Source: Phenylobacterium sp. (GTDB lineage: Bacteria > Pseudomonadota > Alphaproteobacteria > Caulobacterales > Caulobacteraceae). From it: a stretch of 64,000 bases of DNA. This document shows positions 9,088 through 16,783 of this stretch, piece by piece. How positions within the stretch are numbered: position 1 is the first letter of the stretch; every line of letters begins with the position of its first letter. A program made the position numbers and the translations under genes. Below the pieces are notes generated by a model, which saw only the letters and a program-made list of their open reading frames with translations, did no database searches and was not told the DNA's origin. The DNA is taken from assembly GCF_030680185.1 (NCBI RefSeq), contig NZ_JAUXVZ010000030.1, forward strand, positions 62,001 to 126,000. The letters run 5' to 3'.

Positions 9088-12039
9088 CTAACCTTGCTTG
9101 GGCGCAGCGCCGGCGTCGGCGGTCTTGGCCGCCGCTGGGGCGGCTTGGCGGAACTTCTCTTTCATGCGGCCGACCCAGCCGGCAAAGGCTTCATTGTCGG
9201 CGGTCATGCGGCCGAATTCGCCGACCCCGATGCGGCCTGTGGCCACGCCGGTCAGCGCCACACGAAGGGCTTCGGGATTGCGCGCCTTTTCGAGGAAGGG
9301 GGTGTAGCGCGTCTCCAGGCGGGCGAGCGCCTCATCGTCGCCGGCCAGGCTGAAGGCGACCCCGGCCCGCAGCAGCTTGCCCTCATCCTCGATGGAAAGC
9401 GGTTCCTGGCTCTTCCAGCGCTCGCCCAGGGAGGCTTCGAACAGCTTGCCGGCTTCGGGCCAGTCCTTCTGCTTCCAGACGATCTCGGCGCGCAGGTCGC
9501 GGGCCTCGGCGGAGTCGTCGCGGGCCAGCACCTCCAAGGCGTGGTCGAGCCGGCCAAGATCCGACAGCGCGCGGGCCTCGATCAGCCGGCGGTCGCGGTT
9601 CAGGGCGGTGGGCAGGACGGTGGAGCGCGAACCGTTGATGGCGATCAGGGCCTGCTCGGGCCGGCGGTCCATCAGATAGATCAGGGCCAGGTCGGTAGCC
9701 ACCTGGGCGCGGGGCACGCCGTCGAGGCGGTTGTCCACCTGATAGGCCAGCAGATCGGCGGCCTGGTTCAGCAGGTCCACATCCACCAGGCGGCGGACCA
9801 GACGGCGGACCATCATGTCGCCATCGACGCCCAGCGGGGTCAGATCCTTGAAGTCGAAGAACAGGGCGAGCGCCTGCACCGGCTCCAGCCCATCGGCCAG
9901 GCCCTCCAGGAACAGCGCGCGGAACGAGGCTGACAGGTCGGCCTGCAAACCGATAGCTTCGGGCAGGTCGGGCAGCCGCTGACCGGCCGAGCGCAGGGCC
10001 TCCAGCGCCTCGCGATAGCGCCCCTGAGTCAGGTAGAGCCGGCCCAGCGCCCGGATGGTGGCCAGTTCGGTGGCGTCGCCCCGCCAGCGGAATCGCAGGC
10101 TGTCATAGGCCGCCGCCGCCTGGATCGGGGTGATGGCGCCTTCTTCGAAGCGGATGCGGGTGGCGGCCAGCAGGGCCGGCGCGGCGATATGGTCCAGGGG
10201 TGCGGTGGCGACGGCTTGGTAGATACGCAGGGCCCGTCCCGTCTGGCCCTCCTTCTCCGACAGTTGAGCCTGCAGCAGGCGCGCCTGAAGTTGTTCGACC
10301 GCGTCGGTCTCTTCCTCGAGCGCCATGCGGATGCGGGTGTTGGCGCCATCCAGATCGCCCAGGGCCAGCGCCGCCTTGGCGTCGGCCCGGGCGAAGCGGG
10401 ATCGCCATACGGCGGGAAACTGGTTGTAGGCCGCAGCCCCGGCCGCAAACTCCCGCCGCGCCTCAGGCCATTGGGCGGTTTCCGCCGCCAGATAGGCGCG
10501 CCACAGGGCGGCCGAAGAATCGTCAGCCAGGACCGGCGAGGAGAAGTCGGCCGCCGCCTCCTTGTAGCGCCGCGCCATGACCCGGGAGATCCCCCGAAGG
10601 CCGCGGAACTCCGCATCGTTCAGCAGCTGCGGGTGCTGGCGCGCCACGTCGTTGAGCACGCCGATGGCTTCGAAGGCGAGGTCCGAGCCCACCAGGAAGC
10701 GGGCCAGGGCCATGCGGGCCGCGACCTTGCTCTCGGCGCCCTCGATCCCCTCATCGGCCGCCGCCGTCACCAGGGCGTTGTAGCGCGCCAGGAAACCGCC
10801 CGACCCGGTCTTGGGCCAGTTGTCGTAGTCGATCAGGGCCGGTCGGCCGGCGGGCTGCGGGGCGCCGCTGGGGACCTCCCGGCGGTTGGCTATGGCCGAC
10901 GGCGAGGACAGCGCCAGGCCCGCCGGCCGGCCGATGGCCACCAGATCGCCCTGGCGCGTGAGGGTGATGTCCTCGGCGAAGCTTTCCATCGCCAGACCCT
11001 GCACCGAGGGCAGGAGAGACATCTGCACGAACTCGCGCCGCGACAGCAGCCCCTTGGGCGGGCCCAGCGCCGTGGCGACGGTGAGGGTGTCGCCGACCAT
11101 GGGGTCGGGGATCCGGACGATGCGCGTGACGCCGGAGACCGCCGCCGTCAGCGAGGCCGGGCCGCCGGTCTCGTCCCGGCGCACGCGGATCGGCGTCGGC
11201 TGGGCCTGGGCGCCCGGACCCAGGGCGATGGTCCAGGTGGCGCCCTCGCTGATCACGAACACCGGGGTGTTCACGGGGCTCGAGATACGGACGGCGGAAT
11301 AGTCGGGACCGCGGAAGGCCTCCATGCGCCCGAACTGGCGCAGGCCACGAGGCGCGCGGGCGACGTCCAGGCGTGCGGGCGCGTCGAACACCACCCAGAC
11401 CGCGTCGCCCCGGCGGAACACCGCCGCGCCCGCGGGCGCAGCCCAGGGAAAGCTCAGCAGAACCTGGCTGCCCTGCAGCTTGGCGTCCAGGCGCACGACG
11501 CCATCGGCAGGGACCGGATTGGGCCGGACAGGCTCGGGCTCCGCGGCCGCCGTCGGGGCTGGGGCCGGCAGGCCCAGGGCGGGCGCAGCGGGCGCCTCGG
11601 CCACCTCGGCGGGCGGGAAGATGTTGACGAAGGCGACGCCGTCGGCCTGGCCCGTCCGGGCCTGCGCCCCCTCCTCCAGGATCAGGTCCAGCTCCAGGAC
11701 GCCGCCCACATGACGAGCCTCGGCGCCCTTCAGCCATTTGGGCGGGGAGACGCGCAACCGCGTCATGTCCGGTTCGGCGTCGCGGCTGAACCGCAGGGTC
11801 AGCACCTGGCCGGCCTGGCGGCTGGTCATCCGAGCCTGGCCGCGCCACTGGAACTCGATGCGCGAGAAGCCCCGCGCCTGGGCGACGCGCACCTGAAGGG
11901 GATTGGCGCTGGGCGCAGACGCCGCCTTGGCTGGCGCGGCCTTGGCTGGCGCAGTTTGGGCCGACAGACCTGCCGGGGCGGCCGTGGCGGCGATACACGC
12001 CGCTGCGACGCCGGTATGGAGGGCCCGCCGGAGATTCAT
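9088..12039 (-). CDS. large periplasmic TPR protein of the flagellar operon
   Basis: Protein of 983 residues from the ATG at 12039, 4 bases after the stop of the motE-like gene (TGACCCCATG). An upstream arginine/proline-rich extension to 12126 would overlap that gene and is rejected. The signal peptide ends near LSAQTA. Residues about 45-150 form an AMIN-like beta domain (LQVRVAQARGFSRIEFQWRG). A second similar beta segment covers about 190-280 (VVRLDAKLQGSQVLLSF). The C-terminal half, from about 400, is alpha-helical with tetratricopeptide repeats (for example TIRALGRLYLTQGRYREALEALRSAG and the DAVEQLQARLLQAQLSEKEGQTGRALRIYQAV region, quoted here only as landmarks). It is the last gene of the fliL-fliM-pflI-motE operon. 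Its motility role is inferred from this position and from the MotE-type partner; no enzyme motif was seen. Confidence 0.8.
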   Translation of the reverse strand: MNLRRALHTGVAAACIAATAAPAGLSAQTAPAKAAPAKAASAPSANPLQVRVAQARGFSRIEFQWRGQARMTSRQAGQVLTLRFSRDAEPDMTRLRVSPPKWLKGAEARHVGGVLELDLILEEGAQARTGQADGVAFVNIFPPAEVAEAPAAPALGLPAPAPTAAAEPEPVRPNPVPADGVVRLDAKLQGSQVLLSFPWAAPAGAAVFRRGDAVWVVFDAPARLDVARAPRGLRQFGRMEAFRGPDYSAVRISSPVNTPVFVISEGATWTIALGPGAQAQPTPIRVRRDETGGPASLTAAVSGVTRIVRIPDPMVGDTLTVATALGPPKGLLSRREFVQMSLLPSVQGLAMESFAEDITLTRQGDLVAIGRPAGLALSSPSAIANRREVPSGAPQPAGRPALIDYDNWPKTGSGGFLARYNALVTAAADEGIEGAESKVAARMALARFLVGSDLAFEAIGVLNDVARQHPQLLNDAEFRGLRGISRVMARRYKEAAADFSSPVLADDSSAALWRAYLAAETAQWPEARREFAAGAAAYNQFPAVWRSRFARADAKAALALGDLDGANTRIRMALEEETDAVEQLQARLLQAQLSEKEGQTGRALRIYQAVATAPLDHIAAPALLAATRIRFEEGAITPIQAAAAYDSLRFRWRGDATELATIRALGRLYLTQGRYREALEALRSAGQRLPDLPEAIGLQADLSASFRALFLEGLADGLEPVQALALFFDFKDLTPLGVDGDMMVRRLVRRLVDVDLLNQAADLLAYQVDNRLDGVPRAQVATDLALIYLMDRRPEQALIAINGSRSTVLPTALNRDRRLIEARALSDLGRLDHALEVLARDDSAEARDLRAEIVWKQKDWPEAGKLFEASLGERWKSQEPLSIEDEGKLLRAGVAFSLAGDDEALARLETRYTPFLEKARNPEALRVALTGVATGRIGVGEFGRMTADNEAFAGWVGRMKEKFRQAAPAAAKTADAGAAPKQG

Positions 12040-12043
12040 GGGG

Positions 12044-12808
12044 TCAGGCGCCCGCCTTGGTCGCAGGCGCAGCGGCCGGCGCCGCGGCGGCGGCCTGAGC
12101 CTCGGTCTTCTCCAGAGCCTGTCCAAGGGTGCGGGCGGTGTCGAAGCGGCTGGCCAGGCTTTCGGTCAGCTTCTTGGCCTCGTTCGGCGGCATGGCCGCC
12201 AGCATGGCCGAAAGCGCACGCTCCTTCATGGCCGCGGCGATGGGCAGGCGCACGGAGTCGTCGAGCACCGTCATCCGCGCCGCGGAGTCCTTGGGCTTCA
12301 TGCCTTCGAACACCTTGACCATCCGGGCGACCTCGGCGTTTTCCGCCGCGTCGGCCTGGCCCATCAGGCCCTCGATATCGCTCTTCAGGCCGTTCAGCGC
12401 CTTGACCTTGGCGTCCAGCTTGGCCTCGGCTGCGGCCATCAGGGCCAGTTGCGTCTCCATGGACTGTTCGCGGGCGTCCAGCTGACCCCGCCGCTCGCCA
12501 AGGCTCTGCAGCACCTGCAGCTCGGCCGGCGACAGGCCCGCCTCACGGGCGAGTTCGGCCGCCGTCGGCGCGCAGGCCTGGACCGGCTTGGGGATCGAGG
12601 TGGTGGCCGCAGCGTCGGCGCCCTCCCCCGTCGGCGCGACGGCGGTCTCGGACTTCTCGGCCGGCGCCTGGCCGACGGCCTCTTCGGCGAAGGCCCGGGC
12701 TCCGGAGACCAGCTCCGGCAGGGACTGGGCGCCGGCGAGCGCATTGACCAGCAGGACGCCGCCGATGGCGACGCCGACGATGGGCAGGATGCGGGGAATA
12801 GACTTCAT
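12044..12808 (-). CDS. MotE-family periplasmic motility protein
   Basis: Protein of 254 residues. An N-terminal membrane anchor (about 7-27, ILPIVGVAIGGVLLVNALAG) leads into a low-complexity linker, a coiled coil (about 100-150, RRGQLDAREQSMETQLALMA) and a helical MgtE/MotE-like domain (EVARMVKVFEGMKPKDSAARM). The domain order and the (K)VFE-MKPK-AA-M motif match the MotE family, known in Sinorhizobium as a periplasmic chaperone for the motility protein MotC. The start overlaps the pflI-like gene by 4 bases (ATGA), indicating translational coupling. The gene directly downstream encodes a large periplasmic TPR protein, a plausible client by analogy with MotE-MotC. The C-terminus is Ala-rich and poorly conserved. 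Confidence 0.82.
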   Translation of the reverse strand: MKSIPRILPIVGVAIGGVLLVNALAGAQSLPELVSGARAFAEEAVGQAPAEKSETAVAPTGEGADAAATTSIPKPVQACAPTAAELAREAGLSPAELQVLQSLGERRGQLDAREQSMETQLALMAAAEAKLDAKVKALNGLKSDIEGLMGQADAAENAEVARMVKVFEGMKPKDSAARMTVLDDSVRLPIAAAMKERALSAMLAAMPPNEAKKLTESLASRFDTARTLGQALEKTEAQAAAAAPAAAPATKAGA

Positions 12809-13323
12809 CGGCGGGCCCTGCGCAGGTCGCCCGCGCCGGCGGCGTCGGGACTGTCGAACAGATCGTCTTCCAAGGCTCGGGCCATGCGCGACACCGGCTG
12901 GCCGATGGGACGCGACAGAGGCCGCGTGGGGCGGTCAGGCTCGGCGCGCGGACGGGCGGGGCGCAGCTCATGGGCGCCCGAGAGCAGCGAGCCCAGACGG
13001 CGGTCGGCGGCGCGCTCGGCCTCCTCGGCCTGATGCAGGGCCGGACCTTCCTTGATCTGGCGCTCCAGTCGGGTGGAGAGCTGGCGGGCCTCCGACACCC
13101 GGTCGCCCAGGGTCTCTGCGGCCTCGTCGGTGGCGGCGCGCAGATCGGCCAGGCCCTGTTCGGCCCGCCGGGCGGCGGCGTCCAGTTCGGCCACGGCCTG
13201 GGCGAAGCCCTCATGGCTGTCGCGCAGGGCCTTCAGCCGGCGGTTCAGCCGCCAGCCCATGACCAGGGCTGCGGCCAGAAGCACCGCCAGAAGCAGGTTC
13301 ATCGAGATCGCCACCAGACTCAT
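12805..13323 (-). CDS. pflI: flagellar positioning protein PflI-like (DUF6468)
   Basis: Bitopic membrane protein of 172 residues. A single transmembrane helix near the N-terminus (residues about 5-24, AISMNLLLAVLLAAALVMGW) is followed by a coiled coil (about 28-105, rich in Ala, Glu and Arg) and a Pro/Arg-rich cytoplasmic tail (ARPRAEPDRPTRPLSRP). This build and the place directly after fliM match PflI of Caulobacter crescentus, which marks the pole where the flagellum is built. The ATG overlaps the fliM stop by one base (TGATG) and the stop overlaps the motE-like start by four. The identification rests on architecture and context; DUF6468 is the safe family name. Confidence 0.72.
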   Translation of the reverse strand: MSLVAISMNLLLAVLLAAALVMGWRLNRRLKALRDSHEGFAQAVAELDAAARRAEQGLADLRAATDEAAETLGDRVSEARQLSTRLERQIKEGPALHQAEEAERAADRRLGSLLSGAHELRPARPRAEPDRPTRPLSRPIGQPVSRMARALEDDLFDSPDAAGAGDLRRARR

Positions 13324-14387
13324 CAGATCCTCTGCACGGCTTTGCGGGCCTGCGGCGAGAGCGGAGCCTCGACGCGGACAGCGATGTTGTGATTGCGGCG
13401 GCCCATATGGCCGCGGGTCAGGGGGATGGTGCCGGCCCTCAGCTCCACCGGCGATTCCGGCGTGGCGTTGAGGGTGATGGTGTCGCCGACCTGCAGGTTC
13501 AGGAGCTGCTGCAGGGGAATCTGCAGCTCGTCCAGGACGCAGCGGACCTCCATCTGGGTGGTCCAGAGTTCGGTGGCCAGGTGGCCTTCCCAGATATTGT
13601 CGCGGCCGAACTTCTCGCCCATGAACTGCTGCAGCAGCATCTTGCGGATGGGCTCCAGCGTCGCATAGGGCAGCAGGAGCTCGATGCGCCCGCCGCGGTC
13701 TTCCATGTCGATGCGCAGCTTCACCAGGATGGCGGCGTTGGCCGGCCGGGCGATGGCGGCGAACCGCGGATTGGTCTCCAGCCGGTCGAGCACGAACGAG
13801 ACCGGCGTCAGGGGCTCGAAGGCGGCCCGCGCATCGGCCAGCACGACCTCGACCATCCGCTGGACCAGCACCCGCTCGATGGTGGTGTAGGGGCGGCCCT
13901 CGATCCGCATCGCCGCCGTGCCCCGGCGTCCGCCCAGCAGCACGTCGACGATGGAATAGATCAGGTTGGAATCGACCGTCAGCAGGCCGTAATTCTCCAG
14001 CTCCTCGGCCTTGAAGACCGCCAGGATGGCCGGCAGCGGGATGGAGTTCAGATAGTCGCCGAACCGGATCGACGAGATGTTGTCGAGGCTGACCTCGACA
14101 TTGTCGGAGGTGAAATTGCGCAGGGACGTCGTCATCAACCGCACCAGGCGGTCGAAAACGATCTCCAGCATCGGCAGGCGCTCATAGGAGACCAGGGCCG
14201 AATTGATGATGGCGCGGATGCCGGTGCGCTCCGACGACTCGTCGTCGGACAGATCGAAGCCCAGCAGGCTGTCGATCTCGTCCTGATTGAGGATCCGTTC
14301 GGCCCCGGCGAAGGGATCGGGTTCGGCGCCGCCGCCACCCCAGGCGTCGGGTCCGTTGTCCTCAGTCATGTCGCTGTCGTCTGCCAT
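13323..14387 (-). CDS. fliM: flagellar motor switch protein FliM
   Basis: C-ring switch protein of 354 residues, normal FliM length. The N-terminal ILNQDEIDSLLGF (about 33-45) is the CheY-phosphate binding motif. The middle CheC-like domain contains the conserved GGRRGT region, and the C-terminal SpoA domain (LNLQVGDTITLNATPESPVELRAG) binds FliN and FliG. It lies 32 bases after fliL and overlaps the pflI-like gene by one base, so the cluster is one operon driven from the fliL promoter. Its N-terminus (ADDSDMTEDNGPDAWGGGG) is acidic and Gly-rich and longer than in enteric FliM, as is common in Alphaproteobacteria. Confidence 0.97.
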   Translation of the reverse strand: MADDSDMTEDNGPDAWGGGGAEPDPFAGAERILNQDEIDSLLGFDLSDDESSERTGIRAIINSALVSYERLPMLEIVFDRLVRLMTTSLRNFTSDNVEVSLDNISSIRFGDYLNSIPLPAILAVFKAEELENYGLLTVDSNLIYSIVDVLLGGRRGTAAMRIEGRPYTTIERVLVQRMVEVVLADARAAFEPLTPVSFVLDRLETNPRFAAIARPANAAILVKLRIDMEDRGGRIELLLPYATLEPIRKMLLQQFMGEKFGRDNIWEGHLATELWTTQMEVRCVLDELQIPLQQLLNLQVGDTITLNATPESPVELRAGTIPLTRGHMGRRNHNIAVRVEAPLSPQARKAVQRI

Positions 14388-14419
14388 GGCGAAAGCTCAA
14401 CCGTCCGCAAGCTTGCGGA

Positions 14420-15016
14420 TCAGTTGATGAGCATCTCCTCGATCAGGACGGCGTTCACCTTGGCCGGCGCAATCACCAGATTGACCCGCCGCAGGATCTC
14501 CATGCGCAGCTGATAGCTGCCCTGGCTGCCCGACAGGTCCTCGGGCCGCAGTTCGCGCAGGAAGGTCTGGAACATGTCCTGCAGCCGCGGCAGGTTCGGA
14601 TCGAGCTGCTGGGTCACCGCGCCGTCCGGCAGTTCCAGGGTCAACTTCAGCTTGAGGAAGGTCGCCTTACCCTCGGCGGTCTGCATGTTCACCACGATGT
14701 CGGGCAGGGTGTAGAAAACCACGCCCTCAGGCCCCGGGCGGATCACCGCCGGGCTGGCCGGGGCCTCCGCATGATCGCCCTCCTTGCCCTTCTTCTCAGG
14801 CTTGGCCTTGGCCTCGGCATGCTCGCCCTCGGCCGCCGGCTTGGGCTTGAGGAACATGAAGGCCGCCGCGCCGCCGCCGCCCAGGACGACCAGCGCCGCC
14901 ACGCCGCCGATGATCAGCAGCTTGAGCGGCAGCTTCTTCTTGGCAGGCGCGCCTTCGCCGTCTTCAGCGCCGTCGGCGCCGTCCTCGGGGGCTTCCTTGA
15001 CCTGTTTCTTGGCCAC
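14420..15016 (-). CDS. fliL: flagellar basal body-associated protein FliL
   Basis: Single-pass inner-membrane protein of 198 residues that supports stator function at the basal body. A charged cytoplasmic tail (MAKKQVKEAPEDGADGAEDG) precedes the membrane helix (about 30-53, LKLLIIGGVAALVVLGGGGA). A Lys/Glu-rich periplasmic linker (about 57-85) leads to the FliL domain ending in EEMLIN. The start is GTG at 15016, with AAGGAG six bases upstream. It is the first gene of the leftward flagellar operon. Its promoter must lie in 15017-15232, which it shares with the divergent flgF operon. Confidence 0.95.
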   Translation of the reverse strand: MAKKQVKEAPEDGADGAEDGEGAPAKKKLPLKLLIIGGVAALVVLGGGGAAAFMFLKPKPAAEGEHAEAKAKPEKKGKEGDHAEAPASPAVIRPGPEGVVFYTLPDIVVNMQTAEGKATFLKLKLTLELPDGAVTQQLDPNLPRLQDMFQTFLRELRPEDLSGSQGSYQLRMEILRRVNLVIAPAKVNAVLIEEMLIN

Positions 15017-15064
15017 GCGCGCGGCTCCTTAGAATCTTACCCCTCAGCCATGCCAGAGCGGTGG

Positions 15065-15147
15065 TTAAGGATAGGTTTTTACACCTGTTAACGACGGCCG
15101 ATCCTGCCCGGCAGAAACCGCCACAGGGCCAAAATTAACCTTCTTAA
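15065..15147. promoter_or_regulatory. cluster of four TTAA sites between fliL and flgF
   Basis: TTAA occurs at 15065-15068, 15088-15091, 15135-15138 and 15144-15147 in an otherwise GC-rich region. In Caulobacter, CtrA binds TTAA-N7-TTAA and drives fliL. Here the closest pair is spaced by 5 (TTAACCTTCTTAAC), not 7. The only N7 pair has a weak second half (TTAA-GGATAGG-TTTT, 15065-15079). CtrA half-site binding is therefore possible but not shown. The segment TGCCCGGCAGAAACCGCCAC (15105-15124), about 75-95 bases upstream of the expected flgF start site, lies where FlbD (ftr) sites are found in Caulobacter. Confidence 0.4.
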
Positions 15148-15173
15148 CATTTGTATTTATTGGGTTTTCTAAC

Positions 15174-15189
15174 TGGCCCGAAGCTTGCA
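15174..15189 (+). promoter_or_regulatory. sigma-54 promoter of the flgF operon
   Basis: TGGCCC (15174-15179), 5 bases, TTGCA (15185-15189) matches the -24/-12 consensus TGGCAC-N5-TTGCA with one change. The expected transcript start is near 15200, giving a leader of about 33 bases before flgF. Caulobacter hook/basal-body operons of this class are known to need sigma-54 with the activator FlbD. Confidence 0.85.
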
Positions 15190-15232
15190 GGCGCAAGGTG
15201 GACAATCATGTCGCACCCAGGGAGGCGAGCGG

Positions 15233-15970
15233 ATGGACAATGCAGTTTATGTCGGCCTGTCGCGCCAGATGGTCCTGCGGCGCGAGCTGGACATCATCGC
15301 CAACAACGTGGCCAACGCCGACACGGTGGGGTTCAAGGTCGAGTCCCTGATGGCCAAGACCGAGGCTGCGGCCCCGGCCTCCAACGACGGCGCGCCGCGG
15401 CCGGTCAAGTTCGTCCTCGACGCCGGCGTGGCTCGCGACTTCGGCCAGGGCGGCCTGTTCACCACCGGCTCCGATCTGGACCTGGGCATCGAAGGCGAGG
15501 GCTTCTTCGAGGTCCTGACCGACGACGGCCCGCGCTACACCCGGGACGGCCGCTTCCGTCTGGACGAGCTGGGCCGCATCACCACCCAGGGCGGGCAAGC
15601 CGTGGCCGGGGACGGCGGCGGCGAGATCGTCATCAATCCCGAAGACGGCAAGGTCACCATCGCCAAGGACGGCACGATCAGCCAGGGCGAGAACATCATC
15701 GGCCGGGTCGCCGTCGTGCGCTTCGACGATCTCTCGGTGCTGGAAAAGACCGGCGACAACCTGCTGCGCAACACCGCCAACCTCGACCCTGCCCCGGCCC
15801 CCGACGTGCGGATGCACCAGGGGATGCTGGAGGGCTCGAACGTCAAACCCATCCTGGAGATCACCCGGCTGATCGAGGTCACCCGGGCCTATGAGAGCAT
15901 CACCAAGATGATGGAATCCTCCGCCGACCTGTCCCGCCGCGCTGTCGAGCGCATGGGCCGCGCGAACTAG
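15233..15970 (+). CDS. flgF: flagellar basal-body rod protein FlgF
   Basis: Proximal rod protein of 245 residues, exported by the flagellar type III system (no Sec signal). The N-terminal rod signature LSRQMVLRRELDIIANNVAN and NADTVGFK are followed by the central D1 domain (GIEGEGFFEVLTDDGPRYTRDGRF). The C-terminal heptad region ends in MESSADLSRRAVERMGRAN. The start at 15233 has GGGAGG 8 bases upstream; an upstream TTG in the same frame lies inside the sigma-54 promoter and is rejected. It is the first gene of flgF-flgG-flgA-flgH, with flgG 24 bases downstream. Confidence 0.96.
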   Translation: MDNAVYVGLSRQMVLRRELDIIANNVANADTVGFKVESLMAKTEAAAPASNDGAPRPVKFVLDAGVARDFGQGGLFTTGSDLDLGIEGEGFFEVLTDDGPRYTRDGRFRLDELGRITTQGGQAVAGDGGGEIVINPEDGKVTIAKDGTISQGENIIGRVAVVRFDDLSVLEKTGDNLLRNTANLDPAPAPDVRMHQGMLEGSNVKPILEITRLIEVTRAYESITKMMESSADLSRRAVERMGRAN

Positions 15971-15994
15971 AGTTCTTAGAGAAGGTCTTCACCC

Positions 15995-16783
15995 ATGCAG
16001 GCACTTCGTACCGCCGCCACGGGCATGTCCGCCCAGCAGCTGAACGTCGAGGTCATCTCGAACAACATCGCCAACATGAACACGGTGGGCTTCAAGAAGC
16101 AGCGCGCCGAGTTCCAGGACCTGCTCTATCACACCATGGAACGGGCCGGCGCCCAGTCCTCCGAACAGGGGACCATTGTCCCCACCGGCGTGCAGATCGG
16201 CGGCGGCGTGAAGGCCGGCTCGGTCTATCGCATCACCGAACAGGGCGCGGTCACCCAGACCGGCAACCCCTATGACATCGCCATCGAAGGCCGCGGCTTC
16301 TTCCAGGTCCTGCTGCCCTCGGGCGAGATGGCCTATACCCGGGCCGGCAACCTGTCGCTGAACGCCGACGGCCAGCTGGTCACCGAGGACGGCTACGAGA
16401 TCCAGCCGGCCATCGCCGTTCCCAATGACGCCGTCTCCATCGCCGTCTCCAAGGGCGGTCAGGTCCAGGCGGTCCGCGCCGGCCAGACCGAGGCCGAGGT
16501 GGTCGGTCAGATCGAACTGGCCAGCTTCGTCAACGAGGCCGGGCTGAACGCCATCGGCGACAACCTGCTGATGGAGACCGCGGCGTCCGGCCCCGCCAAC
16601 GTCGGCGCGCCTGGCATCGACGGCTTCGGCAACCTGCTGCAGGGCTATACCGAGGCGTCCAATGTCGACGCGGTTACCGAGATCACCGCCCTGATCGTGG
16701 CCCAGCGCGCCTATGAGATGAACTCCAAGGTCATCTCGGCGGCCGACGAAATGCTGCAGGCCGCCAATTCGGTGAAATCATGA
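15995..16783 (+). CDS. flgG: flagellar distal rod protein FlgG
   Basis: Distal rod subunit of 262 residues, the standard FlgG length. The N-terminus MQALRTAATGMSAQQLNVE and the motif ISNNIANMNTVGFK are diagnostic, as is the FlgG-specific insertion RAEFQDLLYHTMERAG. The C-terminus ends in the conserved SNVDAVTEITALIVAQRAYE and EMLQAANSVKS. Exported through the flagellar secretion system. The stop overlaps the flgA start (ATGA), so the two are translationally coupled. Confidence 0.98.
   Translation: MQALRTAATGMSAQQLNVEVISNNIANMNTVGFKKQRAEFQDLLYHTMERAGAQSSEQGTIVPTGVQIGGGVKAGSVYRITEQGAVTQTGNPYDIAIEGRGFFQVLLPSGEMAYTRAGNLSLNADGQLVTEDGYEIQPAIAVPNDAVSIAVSKGGQVQAVRAGQTEAEVVGQIELASFVNEAGLNAIGDNLLMETAASGPANVGAPGIDGFGNLLQGYTEASNVDAVTEITALIVAQRAYEMNSKVISAADEMLQAANSVKS

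Noticed and set aside
6254..9091. 945-codon open frame on the plus strand opposite the TonB receptor
   Set aside because: It is the antisense of a clear receptor gene; the long frame results from high GC third positions and the protein has no recognisable domain.
12040..12126. N-terminal extension of the TPR protein
   Set aside because: Arg/Pro-rich, overlaps the end of the motE-like gene and precedes a good signal peptide starting at 12039.
10189..12318. 709-codon open frame opposite the TPR protein
   Set aside because: Antisense shadow in GC-rich DNA; Arg/Gly/Gln-rich composition without domains.
15135..15147. TTAA pair as a canonical CtrA box
   Set aside because: Spacing is 5 bases instead of 7; kept only as a possible half-site cluster.
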